Positions 24,248 through 30,686 of a DNA stretch of 39,005 bases are shown piece after piece. The position numbers and the translations under genes are program-made. The notes beneath the pieces are model-generated. The model made no database searches, was not told the origin of the DNA, and saw only the letters and a program-made list of their open reading frames with translations. Position 1 is the first letter of the stretch. Each line of letters opens with the position of its first letter. Origin of the DNA: JBBDWZ01 sp050732575 (lineage in GTDB: Bacteria > Gemmatimonadota > Gemmatimonadetes > Longimicrobiales > RSA9); the NCBI GenBank assembly GCA_050732575.1, contig JBOHRF010000018.1, positions 1-39,005 on the forward strand, given 5' to 3'.

Positions 24248-25861
24248 ATGTCTATTCGGAATAGCATTCTGGCGCTCGCGCTGGTGTTGAGCACGGCTGC
24301 CTGCCTGGACCTCGATGTGGTGAATCAGAACAATCCTGATATCGACCGCGCCCTGGCGGACCCTGCCGATGTCGAGCAGGTCATTGCCAGCTCGTTCGTG
24401 ATCTGGTTCCAGACCTTCAACAGCACGGACATGTCGCTCATTTATCCGCAGATCTCGGATGAAGTGACGACCACGTTTACACAACGCGGAGTCCAATGGA
24501 GCGCCGAGCCGCGCGAGCCATTCAACAACGATCCGCAAGGCGATCAGGTGTGGATCCCGCGCCGTCCGTGGGACAATTTCTCGGAATGTATTGCCAACAC
24601 GAACGACGGCATGCGTCAGATCAAGAAGGGCATGAAGATTCTGACGCTCAATCCGGGTGATACGGCGGTTACGGACAACACGGACCGCGCCATTGCGTTT
24701 GCCAAGTTGATGCAGGGAATGTGTCTCAGCTATCTGGCCTTTACGCTCGACCAGATTGCGGCAGCAACAGAGGACACGATTGTTCCGGCTGGTTACGATG
24801 ACCAGAGGAACTGGGAACGGTCGCACCTGAAGCCTTACAGCGAAATCGCGAAGATGGCGATGGCCTCACTGGATGAGGCCATTCAGAAAACGACCACTGG
24901 TGCGGCGTTTGTGACACCCGCGACCTGGGTCAACCAGCAGCAGTACACAAATGCGCAGATTGCGCGGCTGGCGCACACGGCCTATGCGCGCCTTTTGGTG
25001 TACAACGCGCGCACACCGCAGGAGCGTACCGCCGTAGATTGGCAGAAGGTTCTACAGCATACGGCGGCAGGGATGGACTTCGATTTCGGCCCCACCCTGC
25101 AATCAGGCCTGATCACATCGGGCAACTGGCTGGCGTTCCTGACCAACACATCCACGGGCTCGGAGTTCCGCTCCGATATCCAGTTCCTCGGGCCGGCGGA
25201 TCAATCGGGGGCGTATCAAACGTGGCTGGCCGCACCGCGCGACCAGCGGCAGGCCTTTTTCATAACGACTCCCGACCGGCGCGTGACTGGGACCACGCCT
25301 ACTTCGAATGGCGCGTATTTCCGGAACCGAAACACGCTGGCCAACTTCAATGTGAGTCGCGGCACGATGCACCAGTCGTACTACCAGTGGCATCGCCGTT
25401 CCAACTACGGTGCTTTCACCAGCTCGACCGGACAATACGTGATGCTTTCCGCCGACGAGAACCGGCTCTTGCGAGCGGAGGCGTTGTTACGGACGGGTAA
25501 TACGCAAGGTGCGGTGGACCTGATCAATGTTTCACGTGTGCGCGGTGTGCGCGTAGGTACCACCAACTTCGCGACCAACCTGCCGCCCATCACCACGGCT
25601 GGTGTGCCCACCGTTGCCGGTGCCTGCGTGCCCAGGAAGAAGTCGGGTGCGTGCGGTGATGTCATGGATGCCCTGCTGTGGGAACGCCGGATGGAGTTGT
25701 TCGGTCAGGATCCGGTGCGCTATTGGGCGGATATGCGCGGCATCGGCGCGCTCGAACCGGGGAGCCTGCTGCATATGCCGATTCCGGGGCGTTACCTCGT
25801 TTCGCTGCAGATGCCCATCTATACACACGGCGGGGTAGGCGGCACGGGCGCCGCGCAGTAA
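24248..25861 (+). CDS. SusD/RagB-family substrate-binding outer membrane lipoprotein
   Basis: The 537-residue protein has signal sequence MSIRNSILALALVLSTAACL with lipobox Cys19, then the SusD-type start LDVVNQNNPD, in which a gene product captures substrate at the cell surface and delivers it to the SusC barrel. TPR-like helices occur in the middle (ATWVNQQQYTNAQIARLAHTAYARLLVYNARTP). The conserved C-terminal portion contains ENRLLRAEALLRTGNTQGAVDLINVSR and LLWERRMELFGQDPVRYWADMR, as in the SusD-like superfamily. ATG 24248 has GAGG 6 nt upstream; ATG 24242 is the alternative. It forms an operon with the preceding SusC gene and is closed by a strong terminator. Confidence 0.94.
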   Translation: MSIRNSILALALVLSTAACLDLDVVNQNNPDIDRALADPADVEQVIASSFVIWFQTFNSTDMSLIYPQISDEVTTTFTQRGVQWSAEPREPFNNDPQGDQVWIPRRPWDNFSECIANTNDGMRQIKKGMKILTLNPGDTAVTDNTDRAIAFAKLMQGMCLSYLAFTLDQIAAATEDTIVPAGYDDQRNWERSHLKPYSEIAKMAMASLDEAIQKTTTGAAFVTPATWVNQQQYTNAQIARLAHTAYARLLVYNARTPQERTAVDWQKVLQHTAAGMDFDFGPTLQSGLITSGNWLAFLTNTSTGSEFRSDIQFLGPADQSGAYQTWLAAPRDQRQAFFITTPDRRVTGTTPTSNGAYFRNRNTLANFNVSRGTMHQSYYQWHRRSNYGAFTSSTGQYVMLSADENRLLRAEALLRTGNTQGAVDLINVSRVRGVRVGTTNFATNLPPITTAGVPTVAGACVPRKKSGACGDVMDALLWERRMELFGQDPVRYWADMRGIGALEPGSLLHMPIPGRYLVSLQMPIYTHGGVGGTGAAQ

Positions 25862-25877
25862 TTTCCATTATCCGTCA

Positions 25878-25920
25878 AATGGTGGAGCCCTCCATGTGGC
25901 GGGCTCCACCATTCCATTTT
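25878..25920 (+). terminator. strong intrinsic terminator after the SusC-SusD operon
   Basis: A perfect 13-bp stem (25878-25890 with 25901-25913) encloses a 10-nt loop and is followed by CCATTTT. It begins 17 nt after the susD stop codon and ends 13 nt before the next start codon, so it separates the uptake operon from the small lipoprotein gene or attenuates read-through into it. Confidence 0.85.
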
Positions 25921-25932
25921 AGCGAGGCGCTC

Positions 25933-26409
25933 ATGAAGCACCGTAACGTTGCCATCCTGACAGTTGCCGCGTTTGCAGCTTGCGCATCGGGCGGCGGTCG
26001 CGGCAGCGCGGTTTACCAGCGCGAAATTGGCAATGCCAGTGCTACTGATGCGGTCAGCCGCGCACTGCTGATCCTGAGCCGCAACCATTTCGAGGTCTAC
26101 CAGCAGGAAGCTGCCCCGTTCATCCGCATCGAGACGCACTGGCGGACGCGGCGGCCCTTCACGGACGAGGTAGCACTCGGCATTACCAACGCGGAAAGCC
26201 GCGTCATCGTTACAGCGCGTGTGCGCGGCGAGACGGACGTTGGTTCCGTTTACAGTGTGCGCATGGCCGTGGAGAACCGCGTCAAGGTGGGCGAAAACAT
26301 GGAATGGAACGATCGGACCAATACACCGATGTTCCGCAAGTTTGCCGAAGAGATGACAGGACAGTTTCGAACCGAACTGATCAATATCGGCGTCCGGCGA
26401 TACCAATGA
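25933..26409 (+). CDS. small lipoprotein of unknown function
   Basis: A 158-residue protein starts at ATG 25933 with GCGAGG 7 nt upstream. The N-terminus MKHRNVAILTVAAFAACASG gives a lipobox FAAC with Cys17. The mature domain (about 30-155) alternates helices and strands (ATDAVSRALLILSRNHFEVYQQEA, then FIRIETHWRTRRPF) and resembles small periplasmic alpha/beta domains, but no named family is recognised. It directly follows the SusC-SusD operon terminator; read-through could make it part of that operon. Confidence 0.75.
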   Translation: MKHRNVAILTVAAFAACASGGGRGSAVYQREIGNASATDAVSRALLILSRNHFEVYQQEAAPFIRIETHWRTRRPFTDEVALGITNAESRVIVTARVRGETDVGSVYSVRMAVENRVKVGENMEWNDRTNTPMFRKFAEEMTGQFRTELINIGVRRYQ

Positions 26410-26455
26410 CCAACGTTCGCTAACTTGTCTGCATAGGCGTTCAGGCCCTGGCCGG

Positions 26456-26985
26456 TTAGCGTCTGGCAGGGCACAGCAGCGGAGTGGAGAGCCGAATGCT
26501 CTCCGCTCCGTTTGTGCTCTTGGCCGTATCGTGTTCGACGCCGACACTGACCCAGCCCTCATGGCGAGTGAGATCATAGACGCCATAAGGAATGGCCTGG
26601 TCCTGCGCCTGGCTGGGAAAATCGGGCACGCGCACGGCCTCGGGGTCACCCTTGGGTCGCCATTCTCGGCCGACATTGGAGAACTCCCCAACCAGTTCCT
26701 TCTTCTTCGTATCCACGGAGATCACCGGCTGCCTCCGCTTTTGGAAACGCCGCACCACATCATTGATGCAGCGAAACTGGGCGTTCCGGTCCGGGTGCTG
26801 CGTGCCTTCCCGCGTTTTCTGATTGGCCTGCAGGCTGTACTGCAGTTCGTGCAACAGATTCGCCACCAACTGCGGACTGGTCTCCTGACCCAATGCGCTC
26901 CGCCGCCAACTGGCGCACACTCTTCACCGTTCACCGCTGCGGCGAATCGGGAGCACCGGCCGCAGTGGGCTCCACCAGTGCATCC
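26456..26985 (-). pseudogene. truncated, frameshifted ISAzo13-family transposase remnant
   Basis: On the minus strand, 26456-26920 encodes a long stretch typical of ISAzo13 (Rhodopirellula-type DDE) transposases: TSPQLVANLLHELQYSLQAN, KTREGTQHPDRNAQF, RRQPVISVDTKKKELVG, REWRPKGDPEAVRVPDF and IPYGVYDLTRHEGWVSVG. The matching N-terminal part lies further upstream (to about 26985) in another frame, reading LDALVEPTAAGAPDSP and VKSVRQLAAE, with an in-frame TGA and a frameshift between. The C-terminal part is missing after the DTA following GVEH. The family is about 400 residues long, so less than half remains and it cannot be active. No terminal inverted repeats were found. It abuts a SusC fragment at about 26985-26991. 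Confidence 0.85.
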
Positions 26986-26990
26986 AGAGG

Positions 26991-27903
26991 TCACACGCGC
27001 GCACGTGGGAAGACATGACCTCGGGCAGCCCATACACGGATGCCCTGACCTATCCGCCTTACGTTAATCTGGCCGAAAAGGGACCGGACGGAAAATACCT
27101 TCAGGCGCCGGATCCGACCGTCTTAACCGAGAACTCCCTGTGGCGACAAGCGACCCGCGACCACTGGGAAAAGCGGGCGCGCACACTGGGCAGCGGCAAC
27201 GTGCGCTACAGCCCGATGCGCTGGCTGACCTTCGATGCGAGCGTGAGCTACGACCGTTCGGACTGGGAGTACCAGGAATAGGTGCCCAAGGGTGTGCCCA
27301 CCTCGCTCACGGCGGACGTACCCTCGGACGGTTCGTTGTACAAGTACCATCAGGGCACCGATGCCTATAACGGCTCGATTGGTGCAACTGCCTTGCGCCA
27401 ATTCCGCGATTTGAACACGCGCCTTACGCTGCGCGGCCAGTTCGAGCGCGAAAAGAACGAGTCGCTCGATGCCACGGGTGAAGATTTCATTGTGGGCGGT
27501 GTGCGCGATCTATTGGCGGCCGCAACGTTGGACGACATCAGCTCGGGTACGCTGGACATTCGCTCGAACGGCGTAGTGGCCGACCTGGGTCTCGACCTGA
27601 AGGACCGCAACATCGTCGACCTGTTGATTCGGCGGGACGGCAGCTCGTTGTTCGGTCCGGAAAACAAGTGGCACACCTACTATCGGATGGCCGCAGCCTG
27701 GCGCATCTCGCAGGAGCCGTGGTTCCACCTGCCCCATGTGGACGAATTGAAAGGGCGCACGTCCGAGGGTACGGCCGGCGGCCGGCCGGGCTTCGCGTCT
27801 CAATACGAGTTGTGGAACGTCAGCCGCACAACGGGGCTTTCGCGTGGTAGCGAGCATATACGCGGAATTCCGCGGCCAGCTGGGCGGCAAGGTTTACAAT
27901 TTC
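26991..27903 (+). pseudogene. SusC/RagA pseudogene, second copy, internal fragment
   Basis: The fragment starts at SHART (26991), matching the SHARTRDDG part of the intact SusC upstream, and then follows it closely: LTYPPYVNLAEKGPDGKYLQ, SLWRQATRDHW, VPKGVPTSLTADVPSDGSL, LIRRDGSSLFGPENKWHTYY. A TAG at 27279-27281 stands where the intact copy reads Tyr/Ile before PKG, a single nonsense change. After TTGLSRG (about 27840) a deletion of some 250 codons, with a frame change, joins it to VASIYAEFRGQLGGKVYNF, the near-C-terminal barrel strand. The first third of the gene is absent and replaced by the IS remnant. It is not an allele of the upstream gene but a divergent paralogue. Confidence 0.88.
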
Positions 27904-28674
27904 AATCTGCCAACCACCTGGGTACAGAACCAAACGTACACCAGCGCGCAGCTGGTGCAGTTGGCGTACACCATGCTGGCGCGGATTCTGGTCTACACGC
28001 CGCGCACGCCAGAAGAGCGGGCCACGGTCAACTGGCAGAAGGTGCTGGACGCCACGTCCAAAGGTCTGACCTACGATTTCGGTCCTACGCTGCAATCGGG
28101 ACTTTTGACCAGCACGTATTTCGATCGCATGCAGGCCACAACACGCGCCCGTGCGGACAACAAGCTGGTTGGACCGTCCGATGTGTCGGGTAATTACCAG
28201 GCGTGGTTGGCCAGGCGACGGAATGGCGCGGCCACCACCTTGCAGGCGCTGACTGCAACAGTCGACGAGAATCGGTTGCTGCGCGCGGAAGCAATGTTCC
28301 GGACTGGCAACCTGACCGAGGCAGCCAACCTGATCAACGTCTCACGCACGCGCGCGGTGAGAATCGGCACCACGACCCACCCGGGTCTGCCGGCGGTAAC
28401 GGCCACGGGTGTCCCCGAATCCACACCAACGGCGCCGTGCGTGCCACGTACGAACACCGGCGCTTGCGGCTCGCTGCTCGATGCATTGCGGTACGAGCGG
28501 CAAATCGAGTTGGCCGGACTGGATCCGATGCGCGCCTGGATGGACTATCGCGGTTTCGGTCAGTTGACCAGCGGCACCATTCTGCAGATGCCGATCCCGG
28601 GCCGTTACCTGGTTTCACTGGAAATCCCGCTGTACACCTTCGGCGGAGTGGGCGGTCAGAGCGCAGCTCGCTGA
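27904..28674 (+). pseudogene. SusD/RagB pseudogene fused to the SusC remnant
   Basis: The SusC fragment runs in frame into the middle of a SusD protein at about 27904: NLPTTWVQNQTYTSAQLVQLAYT corresponds to ATWVNQQQYTNAQIARLAHT of the intact SusD. The N-terminal signal and first 200 or so residues are gone. A further deletion of about 60-70 residues lies between NYQAWLARR and TVDENRLLRAEAMF. The C-terminus is complete (LRYERQIELAGLDPMRAWMDYR, GRYLVSLEIPLYTFGG) and stops at 28674. Reading resumes as one frame of 276 codons from 27844, so a short chimeric protein could still be made, but it lacks a signal peptide. Confidence 0.88.
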
Positions 28675-28819
28675 CCCCACCAAGAGCAATAGTTCGTTTT
28701 TGCATCTGCGTGCGCGGGCGCGGAACCGCGGCGCGGATCGTGCGCCTGTCAACGAACGAGCGAGGCGGGTGGCGCGTGCCTGTGCCTGGCCGAGCGTTAC
28801 CGGAAAACAGGACAAGGAA

Positions 28820-29185
28820 ATGATTCTCAACGGCAAATGCCTTCCGTGGGTCGGTGCTCTGAGTCTTCTGTTGGCGGCGTGCACAAGACCGAGCGACGAT
28901 GCCGAGCCGGGCGCGGGCGCGTTCGCCGAGATGGGGTACGAGGTCGTGGTCGCGCCGGGCGCGCAGAAGCATGTCTACTCATGCAGTGATAACAAGCAAT
29001 TCACGCTGCACGTGTTGCCCGACACGGCCTGGGTGCAATTGCCTGAACGCATGGTTCGTTTGCCCCGCGATACGCAGGCAGCGGGTATGCGCTACAGCAA
29101 TGGCGACATCGATTTTTCCATCGAGGGTGAAGTTGCCAGGTTGGAAACAGAAGCGGAGACGTTTTCGGCATGTCGGAAGCAGTGA
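28820..29185 (+). CDS. MliC-like lipoprotein (C-type lysozyme inhibitor family)
   Basis: The 121-residue protein starts at ATG 28820 behind ACAAGGAA. Lipobox LLAAC gives Cys21. The mature part contains the MliC-like pattern YSCSDNKQFTLHVLPDTAWVQLPERMVRL, then GMRYSNGDIDFSIEGEVARLETE, close to the usual SGxRYSDGxxxFWxKGxxAxLE, and a final Cys that could pair with the one in YSCSD. MliC proteins sit in the envelope and block c-type lysozymes, so a protective role is likely. It is 38 nt downstream-neighbour of a second MliC-type gene, with which it probably forms an operon. The aromatic FW of the pattern is FS here. Confidence 0.75.
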   Translation: MILNGKCLPWVGALSLLLAACTRPSDDAEPGAGAFAEMGYEVVVAPGAQKHVYSCSDNKQFTLHVLPDTAWVQLPERMVRLPRDTQAAGMRYSNGDIDFSIEGEVARLETEAETFSACRKQ

Positions 29186-29230
29186 CGATTGACGAGTGAC
29201 GAGGCACGGCCGGGGCCTCGCCCTGGTAAG

Positions 29231-29962
29231 ATGATGATGGGCAAGGCGAGGGTGGCAGTCATGTTGCCGCTGCTGTTGGCCTGTGAGCAGGCCTCTGAGC
29301 GGGCGGTCGTCAATGATGCCGGGCCCGGAGCTGACAGCGCGGCCGTAATGCCCATGGACTCGCCCGCTGTTGCGCCTGACGTTGCGCCGCTGGTCCCGGA
29401 CTCGGCGCCCACGTTCGTCTACCTCTGTCCGGACAGCTTCACCTTCACGGTACGCGCGCTTCAGGACACGGCCTGGTTGTATCTGCCAGAACGAACGCTG
29501 ACCCTGCCGCTTGTAGTGTCCGGCTCGGGTGCGCGTTACAGCGACGGGCGCGTAACGTTCTGGGCAAAGGGCGAAGAAGCGCTGCTCGAGTTGGATGGAC
29601 GCGCTCGCACGGACTGTCGCAACAATCCCGGCCGCGCCGTGTGGGAACACGCACGTCTGCGCGGCGTGGACTTCCGCGCGCTCGGGCAGGAGCCCGGCTG
29701 GTTGTTGGAGATCGACGAGGGCAAGCAGATCATCATGATCGCCGACTACGGCGAGCGCCGAGTCACAACACCCGCGCCCAGTCCCGAATTCAATGCTGCC
29801 ACGGGCAAGAAGACCTACCGCATCAGGACGGAAGCCCATCGCTTGCAAATTGTTTTGAAGAACGAGCCGTGTGCGGATGCCATGAGCGGCGAGCGCTACC
29901 CGACCACCGTCGTGGTCACGTTGGACGGTCGCGAATATCGCGGCTGCGGACGCGTGCCTTGA
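29231..29962 (+). CDS. lipoprotein with MliC-like domain and C-terminal COG3650-like domain
   Basis: The 243-residue protein has signal MMMGKARVAVMLPLLLACEQ with lipobox Cys18 and a disordered Ala/Pro/Asp linker (about 25-57). The MliC-like domain (58-125) reads FVYLCPDSFTFTVRALQDTAWLYLPERTLTL and SGARYSDGRVTFWAKGEEALLE. The C-terminal domain (about 130-243) has LRGVDFRALGQEPGWLLEI, IADYGERR, CADAMSGERYPTTVVVTLDG and a final CGR, a pattern I associate with COG3650-type domains attached to MliC or META domains. The start is not certain, as no good ribosome binding site precedes any of the three consecutive ATGs (29231, 29234, 29237). Together with the preceding gene it gives two paralogous envelope lysozyme-inhibitor-like proteins. 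Confidence 0.82.
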   Translation: MMMGKARVAVMLPLLLACEQASERAVVNDAGPGADSAAVMPMDSPAVAPDVAPLVPDSAPTFVYLCPDSFTFTVRALQDTAWLYLPERTLTLPLVVSGSGARYSDGRVTFWAKGEEALLELDGRARTDCRNNPGRAVWEHARLRGVDFRALGQEPGWLLEIDEGKQIIMIADYGERRVTTPAPSPEFNAATGKKTYRIRTEAHRLQIVLKNEPCADAMSGERYPTTVVVTLDGREYRGCGRVP

Positions 29963-29964
29963 GA

Positions 29965-30018
29965 AAACCCGTAAGGAAAACCGTAAGGAAGACCGCTTAC
30001 GGTTTTCCTTACGGGTTT
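29965..30018. terminator. perfect 23-bp inverted repeat built from CCGTAAGGAA-type units
   Basis: The arm 29965-29987 is the exact reverse complement of 29996-30018, with loop GAAGACCG. Each arm itself contains two copies of CGTAAGG separated by AAAAC, so the element is both a direct and an inverted repeat. It starts 2 nt after the stop codon of the MliC-like gene, and its right arm carries the stop codon of the opposing TolB-like pseudogene. A pyrimidine-rich TACTCTTTCTC follows. It probably terminates transcription in both directions, and may be a copy of a dispersed palindromic repeat. Confidence 0.75.
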
Positions 30019-30640
30019 ACTCTTTCTCGACGCCAGTCCGGTGCACGCGCGGGCAGTGCCGTGATTTCAATGAAGCCGGTCAGGTCCACTCTTACGATGC
30101 CGATCCCGCCCGGGCCGCAACCGCCGTAGTCGTAGTAATCACAAATATGTCGGTTGAAGACGATCTTGCGGGCAGGTGCTGCGCCGGCAACGTGCAGATC
30201 CGTGAGCGCCGACCCGTCGGCATTCATGACAAGAATTCCCGGATAACAACGGGTCGGTTCGAAACAATCGGCGACCAGAGCGAGTCGGGTGCGTCCGGTG
30301 ACCAGGCCGGCTCGAAGGAGCGGATGCCATGGAATGTGGACACGCGCGTGACGGCCGAGCCATCAGCATTTGCTACGTAGATCTTCGGGAGTCCGTTGCC
30401 CGTACTCGTGAAGGCGAGTTTGCCCGCGCTTGACCAGATTCCCGGAATGAATTCCGATCACGATCGAGCCGTTTACGCTTACACGCAGTCGGTTGCGCGT
30501 GAATCCATCGACAATCAAGTCGTAGCCGTCAGAGTCGAGATCCAGGCCAGTGGTGGCGATGGTCACGCGCACGGTGCCCGTTACGGGTGGGATCATGGGG
30601 CCGTTGTTCTCCTCACAGTCTCGTTGTCATGCCAGAGGTG
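30009..30640 (-). pseudogene. broken PD40/TolB-like beta-propeller lipoprotein gene
   Basis: Three pieces of one protein lie in different minus-strand frames. The first (about 30440-30625) reads CEENNGPMIPPVTGTVRVTI and ATTGLDLDSDGYDLIVDG, a typical start of surface lipoproteins. The second (about 30300-30445) reads IPGIWSSAGKLAFTSTGNGLPKIYVANADGSAVTRVST and SFEPAWSPD, a PD40 repeat. The third (30009-30300) reads ADCFEPTRCYPGILVMNADGSALTDL and ends APDWRRERVNP. At least two frame changes and a deletion between the first two parts are needed. The signal peptide is also out of frame. The functional parent would be a periplasmic or surface beta-propeller of unknown role. Confidence 0.72.
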
Positions 30641-30686
30641 AGCATGAGGAAAATCGCGCAAACAGCGGATCCTGGTTTCACGTTCT

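Noticed and set aside
26418..26461. 7-bp inverted repeat (CGCTAAC ... GTTAGCG) beside the ISAzo13 remnant
   Set aside because: Spacing of 30 nt and short length make it likely by chance; it is not at the element's end.
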